From Nannocystis exedens (GTDB lineage: Bacteria; Myxococcota_A; Polyangia; Nannocystales; Nannocystaceae): a stretch of 64,000 bases of DNA. Below are positions 20,046 to 28,805 of the stretch, one piece after another. Location of the stretch: contig NZ_NETK01000001.1 of NCBI RefSeq assembly GCF_002343915.1, positions 6,648,001-6,712,000 on the forward strand, given 5' to 3'. Every line of letters begins with the position of its first letter. Positions within the stretch are counted from its first letter, which is position 1. The notes under the pieces were generated by a model. The model saw only the letters and a program-made list of their open reading frames with translations. It ran no database searches and was not told the origin of the DNA. The position numbers and the translations under genes are program-made.

Positions 20046-21552
20046 AGGCCGCGGCGCGCTCGGGCAGGGTGGGGGTGAGCGGCAGGACGACGGTGAAGGT
20101 GGTGCCGTTGCCGATCGCGCTGGCGACGTCGATGGTCGCGCCCATCATCGCGCACAGCTCGCGGGTGATGGCGAGGCCGAGGCCGGCGCCCTCGTAGCGG
20201 CGGGTCGAGGTGGCGTCGATCTGCGTGAACTTCTCGAAGATCAGGTTCAGCTTGGACGGGTCGATGCCGATGCCGGTGTCGCGGACCTCGAACACCAGGC
20301 GGGCGGCCTCGCGGCGGACGCGGAGGAAGATCTGGCCCTCGCTGGTGAACTTGGCCGCGTTGCCGAGCAGGTTGAGCAGGACCTGCTTGAGCTTGCCGCG
20401 GTCGGTGACGATCCAGCCGATGTCGCCGTCGCACTTGACGTGCAGCTGGTTGTTGCGCCGGCGCACGGCCGGCAAGATCGTCTGCTCGACCTCGTTGACG
20501 AACTCGTCGAGCGCGAACTGCTCGTGCACCAGCTCCATCCGGCCGGCCTCGATCTTCGACAGGTCGAGCACGCCGCCGATGAGGCCGAGCAGGTGCTTGG
20601 CCGACAGCACGATGTTGCGCAGGTCGGGCAGGACGCCGCTGATCGGCCGCTGCCGGTCCTCGCGGGCCTCCTCGATGATCATCTCGGTGTAGCCGATCAC
20701 CGAGTTGAGCGGGGTCCGCAGCTCGTGGCTCATGTTGGCCAAGAAGGCGCTCTTGGCCCGGTTGGCCGACTCGGCGCCGTCGCGGGCCCGCTCGGCGTCG
20801 ATGCGCGCGGCCTCGAGGCTGCGGTTCGTCAGCTCCAGCAGCTGGTTGCTCACGGCCAGGGCGCTGCGCGAGCGCTCGCTCTCCTCCAGGGCCTCCATGA
20901 TCCGCTGGTTGAGGGCGCGAGCCATCAACCACTGCAGCCAGAAGGCAGTCGGGGGAACCAGCAGCTTGATGGCGATGTCGCCGAATTGGGTACCGGTCTC
21001 ATCCTCACGCATGAGCAGGCGGGCGACCACGCTGGCGATGTAGACGAAGCTGATGGTGACGATGTGGACGATGCCGGAGCGGCCGCGGGTGCGGATGGCG
21101 ATGCCGGGCAGGAAGACGACGAGGGTGAGGGCGGCGACCCCGGCCAGCAGGGCGGTGTCGGGCTTGCTGGTGATGACGACCCCGGCCGTGCCGCCGTAGG
21201 CGGTGCCGAGCATCATCAGCTCCGAGGTGCGGGTCAGCCGCGTCCGCGTGAGCGAGCAGGTGAGGAAGCAGAACGCGGCGATGACGACGTAGACCACGCC
21301 GCACAGCCGGTCCCAGTCCTGCTCGGGCCCGGCTGTGCTCAGGATCGCGGCGCCGACCAGGGTCGTGGTCAGCCCGACGAAGGCCATGATGGCGAAGCGG
21401 ATCTGGCGGATCCGTGCGTCGCCGAGCGAGGCGGACGCTGGCGAACGCCTCGCCACAGGAGCGGAGCCTCCTCCGTCCGTGATGGCCGTCGACACTTCAC
21501 CGACTGTAGCGAAAAATCGCCAGCGACGGATCACGCCCACGTGTAGGCGCAT
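20044..21552 (-). CDS. Membrane-bound sensor histidine kinase
   Basis: Up to 502 residues. Several hydrophobic helices between about residues 52 and 210 form the input region (MASE-like, no recognised ligand fold), then a coiled-coil linker (ALEESERSRSALAVSNQLLE). The transmitter has the H-box FLANMSHELRTPLN (His ~276), N-box LLGNAAKFT, G1 DTGIGID, F-box-like FEKFTQID and G2 GAGLGLAI. No receiver domain is attached. It probably autophosphorylates and passes phosphate to an unlinked regulator. The first ATG at 21552 has no obvious ribosome-binding site; GTG 21495 is a good alternative and keeps all helices. It sits 75 bases downstream of cusA on the same strand and could be read from the efflux operon. 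Confidence 0.9.
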   Translation of the reverse strand: MRLHVGVIRRWRFFATVGEVSTAITDGGGSAPVARRSPASASLGDARIRQIRFAIMAFVGLTTTLVGAAILSTAGPEQDWDRLCGVVYVVIAAFCFLTCSLTRTRLTRTSELMMLGTAYGGTAGVVITSKPDTALLAGVAALTLVVFLPGIAIRTRGRSGIVHIVTISFVYIASVVARLLMREDETGTQFGDIAIKLLVPPTAFWLQWLMARALNQRIMEALEESERSRSALAVSNQLLELTNRSLEAARIDAERARDGAESANRAKSAFLANMSHELRTPLNSVIGYTEMIIEEAREDRQRPISGVLPDLRNIVLSAKHLLGLIGGVLDLSKIEAGRMELVHEQFALDEFVNEVEQTILPAVRRRNNQLHVKCDGDIGWIVTDRGKLKQVLLNLLGNAAKFTSEGQIFLRVRREAARLVFEVRDTGIGIDPSKLNLIFEKFTQIDATSTRRYEGAGLGLAITRELCAMMGATIDVASAIGNGTTFTVVLPLTPTLPERAAA

Positions 21553-21627
21553 GGCGCTGCAGCCGCCGGGGCGCGTGGGCGCGCGGGCAGAATTGCGCGC
21601 CTGCGCATGCGTACGGTGGCCGCGCGC

Positions 21628-24600
21628 TCAGCGGTGCAAACCGCAGATCTCGGCCAGCGGCCGACCTGTCCGTTGGGACCGGCGGAGCTGGGCGTAACGC
21701 CAGTAGGTGTAGACCACGGGGATGAGCTCGAGGGTCAGGAAGGCGCTGGACACCAGTCCGCCGACCATCGGCGCCGCGATCCGCTTCATCACGTCGGCGC
21801 CGCTGCCGGTCGCCCACAACAGCGGCACGAGCCCCAACATCATAGAGGCGACGGTCATCAACTTGGGGCGGACCCGCAGGACGGTGCCCTCCATGTGGGC
21901 CCAGATGATGTCGTCGAGGTCGCGGATCTTGCCGGCCCGCAGACGGCGAAAGAAGGCCTGGTCGATGTAGACGATCATCACGACGCCGGTCTGCGCGGCG
22001 AGGCCGACGAGGGCGATGATGCCGACCCACACCGCGGTCGACAGGCGATAGTCGAGGAGCCACAGCAACCAGGCGCTGCCCACGAGCGCGAAAGGGATCG
22101 ACAGCAGGACGATGAGGACCTCGGTGAGGTCGCGGAACTGTAGCCACAACAGCAGAGCCACCAGCGCGAGGGCGAGTGGGACGAGCACCCGCATCCGCGC
22201 CTCCATGGCCTGCATCTGCTCGTACTGCCCGGTCCACTTCAGGTACATCCCGGGCCCGAGGACGAGCTCCCCCGAGGCGAGCGCGGCGTCGACGCGGGTG
22301 CGGGCGTCGTCCACGTATCCGCCGAGGTCGCGCCACGGCTCGATGTCGACGTACACATAGCCGACGAGCAGGCCGGCCTCGCTGCGCAGCATCGGCGGAC
22401 CCTCGGCGAGCGCGACGTCGGCGACCTCGGACAGCGGCACGGTGCGGGTGACGGCGCTCGTCGGCCCGGGCACGGCGACCGGGAGCTCGCGCAGGCGGTC
22501 GAGGTCGCCGCGCAGATCTTCGGCGACCCGCAGCTGGACGGTGTACCGGCGCCGACCGTCGATGGTCGCGGCGATCGGCTCGCCGCCGATCGCGAGGTCG
22601 ACGAACTCGCCGAGATCGGCGACCTGCAGGCCGTGGCGCGCGAGGTCGTCGCGGCGCGGGACGATGTCGACGTAGACGCCGCCGAGCGAGCGCTCGTAGA
22701 GGATGCTGCGGGTGCCGGGCACGTCGCGCAGCACGGCCTCGATGCGGGCCCCCGCGGCCTCGATCGCCGGCAGGTCGCGGCCGAACACCTTGACGCCGAC
22801 GGGGGTCCGCACCCCGGTGGTCAGCATGTCGACGCGGGCGCGGATCGGCATGGTGAAGGCCTGCGTCCACCCCGGCATCTGCACGGCGGCCGACAGCTTG
22901 GCGACCAACTCGTCCCAGGTCTCCGGCGTCTCCTCGGGCCACAGCCGCGTCAGCGGGCCGCGCAAAAACGACGGGGCCCAGCCGCTCCACCAGCGCTCGC
23001 GCGTGACGGTGGGCCACTCCTCCGGCGGCCGCAGCATCACCACGGTCTCGACCATGCTGAGCGGCGCCGGGTCGGTCGCGGTCTCGGCCCGCCCGACCTT
23101 GCCGAACACGCGCTCGACCTCGGGGAACTCGGCGAGCCGGGCGTCCTGGCGCGCGAGCTGCCGCTTGGCCTCCTCGATCGACAGGCCCGGGAAGGTCGTC
23201 GGCATGTAGAGGATGTCGCCCTCGTTCAGCGCCGGCATGAACTCGCTGCCCAGGCGCATGAACACGGGGATCGCCGACAGCACCGCGAACACGCCGATCG
23301 CCAGGGTGGTCCGGGGCTTGCGCAGGGCGACGTAGACGAACGGCTCGTACACCGCGCGGATGGCGCGAGAGATCGGGTGGCGCTCCTCGCTGTAGATCTT
23401 GCCGCGCACGAGCAGGTCGCGCAGCGCCGGCGCGAGGGTCACGCTGAGCAGCGCGGCCGCCAGCATGACGAAGGTCTTGGTGTAGGCGAGCGGCTTGAAC
23501 AGACGCCCGGCCTGGCCCTCGAGCCCGAACACCGGGATGAAGGCGACGGCGATGATCAGCAGCGAGAAGAAGATCGCCGGGGTGACCTCGCGCGCGGCCT
23601 CGGCGAGCAGGTTCCGGCGTTGCTCTTCGGACATGTCCTTAGGGGCATGTTCGAGCCGCTTGTGACAGGCCTCGACCATGACGATCTCGGCGTCGACGGT
23701 GGCGCCGATGGCGATGGCGATCCCGCCGAGGCTCATGATGGTGGCGGGGATCCCCAGCCACGCCATCGGCAAGAACGCCAGCAGCACCGCCAGCGGCAGG
23801 CCGACGATCGGCAGCAAGGCGCTGCGCACGTGGAGGAGGAAGATCAAGATCACCAGGGCGACGACGATCCCCTCCTCGACCAGCGCGTGCTTGAGCGTGT
23901 CGATCGCGCGGTCGATGAGGCCGCTGCGGTCGTAGGTGGTGACGACCTCGACGCCCGGCGGCAGGCCGGCGGCGACCTCGTCGAGCCGGGCCTTGACGCG
24001 CTCGATGACGTCGCGCGCGTTGACGCCGTAGCGCGCGACGACGATGGCGCCGACGACCTCGCCCTGGCCGTCGAGCTCGGCGAGGCCGCGGCGGATGTCG
24101 GGGCCGAAGCGGACCTCGGCGACGTCGCCGAGGCGCAGCGGGGCGCCGAGCTCGGGGCTGGCCTTGAGGACAGCCGACTCGAGGCCGGCGAGGTCGTGCA
24201 GATAGCCGCGGCCGCGGACGAACGCCTCGCGGCCGCCGAGCTCGAGGATCCGCCCGGAGGACTCGCCGGAGGTCCTGCGCACGGCGTCGGCGACGTCGCC
24301 GACCGTGAGGCCGTGGGCGCGCAGGCGCTGGGGGTCGAGCTGGACCTGGAACTGGCGCTCGTAGCCGCCGACGCTGGCGACCTGGGCGACGCCCTGGACG
24401 CTCTCGAGGGCGTAGCGCAGCTCGAAGTCCTGGATCGCCCGCAGCTCGGCGAGGTCGTGCTGACCTGTCCTGTCGACCAGGGCGTACTCGAACACCCAGC
24501 CGATGCCGGTGGCGTCGGGCCCGAGCGTGACGGTGGCGCCCTCGGGCAGGCGCGGGCCGATGCCGGCGAGGTACTCCTGGACGCGCGAGCGGGCCCAGTA

Positions 24601-24918
24601 GACGTCGACGTCCTCGGCGAACAGGACGTGGACGAAGGACATGCCGAACATCGAGTAGCCGCGCACGGCCTCGACGCCGGGGGCGGCCAGCAGCGAGGCG
24701 GTGAGCGGGTAGGTGACCTGGTCCTCGACCAGGGTCGGCGACCGCCCGCGCCACTCGGTGAAGACGATGACCTGCGGATCCGAGAGGTCCGGCACGGCGT
24801 CGAGCGGGACTTTTTCCAGGGCGCGCAAGGCCAGCCAGCCGAGCACGACGTAGGCCATGATCACGAGGCCGCGGTGGTGCGCGCAGGCGTCGATCAGCTT
24901 GCCGATGGCGGAGATCAT
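21628..24918 (-). CDS. cusA: CusA-type heavy-metal RND efflux pump
   Basis: 1,096 residues, about the length of E. coli CusA. The N-terminus DAVPDLSDPQVIV, the fourth-helix motif GATVDAEIVMVE, and SEFMPALNEGDILYMP are diagnostic of HME-RND pumps, and the HME-4 pattern suggests monovalent Cu/Ag rather than Co/Zn/Cd. Two of the three CusA cleft methionines are present by alignment (LYMP and DMLTTG), but the position of the third reads ARHGLQV, with Leu where E. coli has AR-GMTV. It would extrude metal from periplasm or cytoplasm through CusB and the TolC-like protein. It is last in the cusCBA order, 27 bases after cusB. Dyads at 21666/21680, 23633/23647 and 24465/24479 lie within the gene. Confidence 0.93.
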   Translation of the reverse strand: MISAIGKLIDACAHHRGLVIMAYVVLGWLALRALEKVPLDAVPDLSDPQVIVFTEWRGRSPTLVEDQVTYPLTASLLAAPGVEAVRGYSMFGMSFVHVLFAEDVDVYWARSRVQEYLAGIGPRLPEGATVTLGPDATGIGWVFEYALVDRTGQHDLAELRAIQDFELRYALESVQGVAQVASVGGYERQFQVQLDPQRLRAHGLTVGDVADAVRRTSGESSGRILELGGREAFVRGRGYLHDLAGLESAVLKASPELGAPLRLGDVAEVRFGPDIRRGLAELDGQGEVVGAIVVARYGVNARDVIERVKARLDEVAAGLPPGVEVVTTYDRSGLIDRAIDTLKHALVEEGIVVALVILIFLLHVRSALLPIVGLPLAVLLAFLPMAWLGIPATIMSLGGIAIAIGATVDAEIVMVEACHKRLEHAPKDMSEEQRRNLLAEAAREVTPAIFFSLLIIAVAFIPVFGLEGQAGRLFKPLAYTKTFVMLAAALLSVTLAPALRDLLVRGKIYSEERHPISRAIRAVYEPFVYVALRKPRTTLAIGVFAVLSAIPVFMRLGSEFMPALNEGDILYMPTTFPGLSIEEAKRQLARQDARLAEFPEVERVFGKVGRAETATDPAPLSMVETVVMLRPPEEWPTVTRERWWSGWAPSFLRGPLTRLWPEETPETWDELVAKLSAAVQMPGWTQAFTMPIRARVDMLTTGVRTPVGVKVFGRDLPAIEAAGARIEAVLRDVPGTRSILYERSLGGVYVDIVPRRDDLARHGLQVADLGEFVDLAIGGEPIAATIDGRRRYTVQLRVAEDLRGDLDRLRELPVAVPGPTSAVTRTVPLSEVADVALAEGPPMLRSEAGLLVGYVYVDIEPWRDLGGYVDDARTRVDAALASGELVLGPGMYLKWTGQYEQMQAMEARMRVLVPLALALVALLLWLQFRDLTEVLIVLLSIPFALVGSAWLLWLLDYRLSTAVWVGIIALVGLAAQTGVVMIVYIDQAFFRRLRAGKIRDLDDIIWAHMEGTVLRVRPKLMTVASMMLGLVPLLWATGSGADVMKRIAAPMVGGLVSSAFLTLELIPVVYTYWRYAQLRRSQRTGRPLAEICGLHR
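23629..23652. repeat. 14-bp CATG dyad inside cusA
   Basis: CATGTCC-TTAG-GGGCATG, cores 23633 and 23647. It encodes EHAPKDMSEEQ, the cytoplasmic loop after the fourth membrane helix, a stretch that differs in length and sequence among CusA homologues. Confidence 0.8.
24461..24484. repeat. 14-bp dyad inside cusA
   Basis: CCTGTCC-TGTC-GACCAGG, cores 24465 and 24479. It encodes LVDRTGQHD, a loop in the first periplasmic domain. Confidence 0.55.
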
Positions 24919-24945
24919 GGGGAGCTCAGAGGAGAGCCGCGGCGG

Positions 24946-26679
24946 TCACGGGGCGTGCCCGGCGTGCTGCGAGTGGGACTCGGCGGAGTGGTTCGCGGCC
25001 GAGTGATTCGCGTGAGCGTCGGCGGGTTGCTTCGCGGCGGAGTGGTGCGCGTGCTCGGCAGATCGCTTCGCCGCGGCGGAGTGGTTCGCGTGGGGGTCGG
25101 AGGAGTGCGTCGCGGCGGCGGAGTGTTTCGCGTGGGGGTCGGCGGCGTGCTGCGAAGGAGCGGCGGGTGAAGGCTGCGCGGGCGCGGACTGCGAGTGATT
25201 GCCGGTGCCGTGCTGCGAGGGCTGCGAGTGATTTTCGGGCGCGGGCTGCGAGCCGTGCGCCGCGCTCGTCGAGTGCTGCGCGTGCGGGGGCGCGGCGGCT
25301 CCGTCAGTAGTGCCCGCCGGGACCAGCGCGGCGCGCAGGCGGCTCTCGGCGTCGACGAGGAAGGTCGCGCCGGCGACCACGCGCTCGCCGGCGGTCACGC
25401 CCTCGCGCACGCGCACGAACTCGGCGTCGCGCGCGCCGAGCACGACCTGGCGCGGGACCAGGCGGCCGCCGCCGGCGTCGACGAACACGTAGGGCTGACT
25501 GCCGGCGTCGACGATCGCGTCGCGCGGGACCGCCACCCCCGTCTCGCTCGGCAGGGCGAAGGTCACCACCGCCGGCATGCCGGCCACCAGCGCGCGGTCG
25601 TCGTTGTCGAGCGGCATGCGCACGCGGACGCTGCGGCTGTCGGCGGCGACGCTCGGGTAGACCAGGTCGACGGCGACGTCGCGGTCGAGCTGCGGCCTGC
25701 TGGTGAATCGGACATGTCCCTTAGTACCTGTCCGAATGGACGAGGCCTGCGCGGCCGGCAGCTCGGCGACCAGGTAGAGCGCGTGGTCCTCGCGCAGCTC
25801 GTAGAGCGGCTCCTCGGGGCGGACGTAGGCGCCGAGGACGGCGGTGCGAGCGACGACGACGCCGCTGGCGGGCGCGACCACGGGGGTGGTGCGGTCGGCC
25901 TTGCCGGACTTGAGGATCCGGTCGACCGCGGCGGACGACAGGCCGAGCAGCTCGAGCCGCTGGCGCGCCGCCCCGACCACCGGCCCGGACCAACTGTGCG
26001 CCGCCAGCAGCTCGGCCTGGGCCTGGTAGATCTCCGGGCTGTAGTACTCCGCCAGCACCTGACCCTTGCGCACGCGGACGCCGGTCTCGGCGACGGCGAT
26101 CCGCTCGATGAAGCCGGCCGCGCGCACGTGGACCCGCGCGGCGCCGTCCTCGGAGAACTCGGTCAGGGCGGCGCTGCGCAGCTCGCCGGCGAACTCGCGC
26201 TCGGCGGCGACGACGATCCGGGCGCCGATCGCCTGCAGGCGGTCGAGGCCGAGCGTGATCGCGGCTGTCCCGGCGGGCATGTCCGGAGAGACAGCCGCGG
26301 CCTCGGCCGCGACCGGCTCGAGGTCCATGCCGCAGATCGGGCAGGCGCCGGGTTGGGCTTGCTGGATCTGCGGGTGCATCGGGCAGCGGTAGACCGTCTC
26401 GACGTCGTCCTCCGGGATCGGCTCGAGCGCCATGTGGCAGATCGGGCACTCGCCGGGCTCGTGCGAGGTGATCTGCGGGTGCATGGGGCACCTGTACCTG
26501 GGAGCGTGCTGGGCCGCGACCGGCTCGGCGTTCGCGTACGACCACCAGGAGAAGCTGGCCGCGGCGAGGGTGCCGAGCAGCAGCAGCCAGCGCACGCCCG
26601 CCATCAGGGCGACGCCGGGCGGCGGCGCCTCGGCGCCTTCGCGCAGGGAGTGGGGGTCGTCGGGGTGAGGGTCGAGCAC
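24946..26679 (-). CDS. cusB: CusB-type periplasmic adaptor with two metal-binding modules and a His-rich tail
   Basis: 577 residues from GTG 26679, chosen because AAAGGT lies six bases upstream. An N-terminal membrane anchor (VRWLLLLGTLAAASFSWW) is followed by two heavy-metal-binding modules, YRCPMHPQITSHEPGECPIC and YRCPMHPQIQQAQPGACPIC, then the barrel-sandwich/hairpin core (VRAAGFIERIAVAETGVRV, QAQAELLAAHSW) and beta-barrel regions of a membrane-fusion protein. The last ~100 residues are a low-complexity His/Ser/Ala tail with repeats such as DPHANHSAAAKRS. The family links the RND pump to the outer-membrane channel and hands Cu(I)/Ag(I) to CusA. Doubled metal modules plus a His tail are unusual together. 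Dyads at 25714/25728 and 26265-26293 lie within the gene. Confidence 0.92.
   Translation of the reverse strand: MLDPHPDDPHSLREGAEAPPPGVALMAGVRWLLLLGTLAAASFSWWSYANAEPVAAQHAPRYRCPMHPQITSHEPGECPICHMALEPIPEDDVETVYRCPMHPQIQQAQPGACPICGMDLEPVAAEAAAVSPDMPAGTAAITLGLDRLQAIGARIVVAAEREFAGELRSAALTEFSEDGAARVHVRAAGFIERIAVAETGVRVRKGQVLAEYYSPEIYQAQAELLAAHSWSGPVVGAARQRLELLGLSSAAVDRILKSGKADRTTPVVAPASGVVVARTAVLGAYVRPEEPLYELREDHALYLVAELPAAQASSIRTGTKGHVRFTSRPQLDRDVAVDLVYPSVAADSRSVRVRMPLDNDDRALVAGMPAVVTFALPSETGVAVPRDAIVDAGSQPYVFVDAGGGRLVPRQVVLGARDAEFVRVREGVTAGERVVAGATFLVDAESRLRAALVPAGTTDGAAAPPHAQHSTSAAHGSQPAPENHSQPSQHGTGNHSQSAPAQPSPAAPSQHAADPHAKHSAAATHSSDPHANHSAAAKRSAEHAHHSAAKQPADAHANHSAANHSAESHSQHAGHAP
24952..25260 (-). 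repeat. His-rich degenerate coding repeat in cusB tail
   Basis: Degenerate in-frame units of about 10-14 codons built on (D/A)(P/A)HA(N/K)HSAA and NHSQ. About two dozen His codons fall in roughly 100 residues, which on general grounds suggests Cu, Ni or Zn chelation in the periplasm. Confidence 0.8.
25710..25736. repeat. 14-bp dyad inside cusB
   Basis: CATGTCC-CTTA-GTACCTG, cores 25714 and 25728. It encodes RTGTKGHVR in the beta-barrel region. Confidence 0.6.
26261..26297. repeat. 14-bp phased array inside cusB, 3 units
   Basis: CTG, ATG and AGC cores at 26265, 26279 and 26293. It encodes AVSPDMPAGTA, the linker between the second metal-binding module and the adaptor core. Confidence 0.75.
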
Positions 26680-26726
26680 GGGATGACCTTTGGGACAGAT
26701 TGATGAGATGGCCGCGAGGACAGAAC
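26679..26726. repeat. Degenerate 14-bp dyads between tolC-like gene and cusB
   Basis: Core pairs at 26683/26697 and 26708/26722 keep the 14-base spacing but match the consensus loosely. They occupy the 53-base gap, overlapping the cusB ribosome-binding site, so they could affect cusB translation (inference). Confidence 0.45.
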
Positions 26727-26732
26727 CGCCGG

Positions 26733-28028
26733 TCAGCGATCGGCGGGGCCTTGCGCGAGCGGGCGGCGGGCGACGGGCGAGCCGACGGCGCGGTCGAGGT
26801 CGATGAGGGCGTGGTCGAGGTCGGACTTGGCGGCGATGACGTCCATCGCCACCTCGACGTGGACGGCCTCGGCGGCGAGGAGGGCGGTGAAGTCGCCGCG
26901 GCCGGACTCGTAGCCGGTGAGGGCGACCTCGCGGGCCCGCGCGCTGGCGGGGCCGGCCTCGCGGACGAGCGCCTGGTAGCGTTCGGAGGCGCTCTGGACG
27001 GTCGCCAGCGCGCCCGAGACCTCGCCGGCGATCCCGAGCTTGACCTGGGCGACGTCGCGGACCGCGGCGGCGCTGAGCTCGGCCTGGGCGTCCCTGCGCT
27101 TTCGACCCTGTCCCGTGAGCCAGGGCAGCTGGAGGTCGATCATCAGGCCGTAGCCGTGCATCGGCATCGGCTTGGTGGCGGGGAAGTAGGCGACGCCGAG
27201 CATCGCGCTCGGCAGGTTGGCCTCGCGCCTGGTGGCGCGCAGGTCGAGGGCGGCGGCCTCGCGGCGGGCGTCGGCGGCCCGGGTCTCGGGGCGCGCGCGC
27301 TGGGCGTCGGCGATGAGGCCGCGGGCGTCGACGGCGACGGTGGCGGGCGCCGGGTCCTGCGGCGCGCCGAGCGGGGCGTCGGCCTCGCGGGCCATGAGCG
27401 TGTTGAGGCGCGTGCGCGCGGCCTGGGTCGCGGTCGCGTCGGTGGCGACGTCGGCGCGGGCGCGGGCCACCTCGGTCTCGGCGCGGGCGATCTCGAGGAG
27501 CGTGCCGCCGACGACCTGCCGCGCGCGGGCCAGGGCGAGCACGTGCTCGCTGACCCGCTGGTGCTCGAGGTGGACGCTGTGGCGCGCGACCGCGGCGGCG
27601 TAGTCGATGAAGGCGTGGCGCACCGCGGTGGCCAGATCCTGGGCGACGACCTCGCGGCCTGCCGCGTCGGCGGCGGCGTCCTTGCGCCGGGCCGCGGCGC
27701 GCAGCTTGAGGCTGCCGGCGGCGGGCACCGGCTGGCGCAGGCCGAGCATCACCATCGGCGACTCGTTCCAGGCCCACGGCCGGGCCAGCGGGACCTGCCA
27801 GATGTCGAAGGTGAGGCGCGTGGCCTCGGGTCGCCGCTCGGCCTCGGCGAGGTGCTCGGCGGCGCGGATCCGGTGCGCCGCGGCCTGCAGGCCGGGGCTG
27901 CGCTCGAGCGCGACGGCGACCGCGGTGTCGATGTCGAATGAGCCGCTCAGGGCCGACTCGGCCGGCGCCGCGCGCACGGGGGCCGCGAACAGGGCGAGGA
28001 CGAGGCAGACGGCGCGCGCGAGAGGCAC
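26733..28028 (-). CDS. TolC-family outer-membrane efflux channel (CusC-like)
   Basis: 431 residues from GTG 28028. It has a signal peptide (VCLVLALFAAPVRA) and two TolC-type repeats rich in long amphipathic helices (for example ARARQVVGGTLLEIARAETEVARARADVA and ALTGYESGRGDFTALLAAEAVHVEVAM). As first gene of the operon it would form the outer-membrane duct for the CusBA pump. It is 53 bases upstream of cusB. A TATAGA hexamer lies nine bases before the start codon and could be a -10 element of a nearly leaderless transcript, but no matching -35 was found. No copper-responsive CueR/CusR-type regulator is adjacent. Confidence 0.9.
   Translation of the reverse strand: MPLARAVCLVLALFAAPVRAAPAESALSGSFDIDTAVAVALERSPGLQAAAHRIRAAEHLAEAERRPEATRLTFDIWQVPLARPWAWNESPMVMLGLRQPVPAAGSLKLRAAARRKDAAADAAGREVVAQDLATAVRHAFIDYAAAVARHSVHLEHQRVSEHVLALARARQVVGGTLLEIARAETEVARARADVATDATATQAARTRLNTLMAREADAPLGAPQDPAPATVAVDARGLIADAQRARPETRAADARREAAALDLRATRREANLPSAMLGVAYFPATKPMPMHGYGLMIDLQLPWLTGQGRKRRDAQAELSAAAVRDVAQVKLGIAGEVSGALATVQSASERYQALVREAGPASARAREVALTGYESGRGDFTALLAAEAVHVEVAMDVIAAKSDLDHALIDLDRAVGSPVARRPLAQGPADR
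27090..27127. repeat. 14-bp phased array inside tolC-like gene, 3 units
   Basis: CTG, CTG and AGG cores at 27094, 27108 and 27122 (CCTGTCC-CGTG-AGCCAGG). It encodes WLTGQGRKRRDAQ on the minus strand. Confidence 0.6.
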
Positions 28029-28200
28029 GCGGCGTCTATATGCACGGCCCGGGTCAGGCCGGAAATATCAAGGTTTTCAGGCGATCGCGCGGCTGCCGCG
28101 AGCGGGGGTCGCGAAGATTCTCAAGCCCGCTCGCGAAGATCGTGAGGGTGAGAGCCGGCCGAGCGCGGCAACGAGGGCTGCCGACTTCGGCAATCGATGG

Positions 28201-28240
28201 GAGGCTGTCCTTGGGGACATGTTCCAGAGAGCATGCTTCG
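28201..28240. repeat. 14-bp phased CATG array, 3 units
   Basis: CTG core at 28205 and ATG cores at 28219 and 28233 (CTGTCC-TTGG-GGACATG, then CATGTTC-CAGA-GAGCATG). It lies upstream of the efflux operon. Confidence 0.8.
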
Positions 28241-28295
28241 GATGACTCGAGTCGGGCGCGAGGAATTGAGGAGGGTCGCGGAGGCCCGCGCGGTC

Positions 28296-28620
28296 GGGTT
28301 CGCCGGGAAGCCGCGCAAGGCAGCGTGTCCGTGCGGTCGGGTTTGCCAGGACTCGCGCGGCAGCGAGGTTCATGCGCTCGGGTTTGCCGGAGGTCGCGCG
28401 GCAGCGAGGTCATGCGCTCGGTTCGCCGGGTCGCGCCAGGCGGCGAGGCCCATGCGGTCGAGCGCGCGGAGCAGTCGCGCGGCAGCGAGGTTCATGCGCT
28501 CGGTTCGCCGGGAGGTCGCGTGAGGCAGCGAGGTTCATTCAGTCGAGTCCGCTGAAAAGTCGCGCCAGGCAGCGAGGCCCACGCGGTCGAGTTCGCTGAG
28601 AGTCGCGCGAGGGAGCGACG
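28296..28620. repeat. ~42-bp minisatellite, 8 degenerate units
   Basis: Each unit reads roughly GGTT(C/T)GCCGGG-(A/G)GTCGCGC-GGCAGCGAGG-(T/C)(T/C)CATGCG(C/G)TC, with lengths of about 37-44 bases. Lengths are not multiples of three. It ends about 170 bases before the VWA lipoprotein start. Confidence 0.85.
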
Positions 28621-28805
28621 GCTTGCGGTCTCGAGGCCTCGTTGTCGCGAGTGCGGCGCGCGAGCGGGCGGTGCTCTGTTCGGCGATTGCTCCCGAGCAC
28701 GCGCGAGCGATGAGGGTTTGTGCGTCGGTGCGCGGCTGATTGACACGAATGCGCGTGCTCCGGTAAGAGCCGCGCCTGGCGCATCTTGCGCCGGAGGAGT
28801 CGGTC

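Larger units (their letters stand above)
28029..28805. other. Divergent intergenic region, 0.78 kb
   Basis: Between the efflux operon (minus) and the VWA lipoprotein gene (plus). It contains a three-unit 14-bp array and a 42-bp minisatellite (both listed). The ORFs seen here shift frame with the repeat and are rejected. The ribosome-binding site GGAGG of the downstream gene is at 28792-28796. Confidence 0.6.

Noticed and set aside
22633..25170. Plus-strand ORF of about 845 codons opposite cusA/cusB
   Set aside because: Antisense to a clear RND pump; composition is Asp/Arg/His-biased and featureless.
28197..28599. Short plus-strand Arg/Gly ORFs across the 42-bp minisatellite
   Set aside because: Same reasoning: frame changes from unit to unit; no ribosome-binding site.
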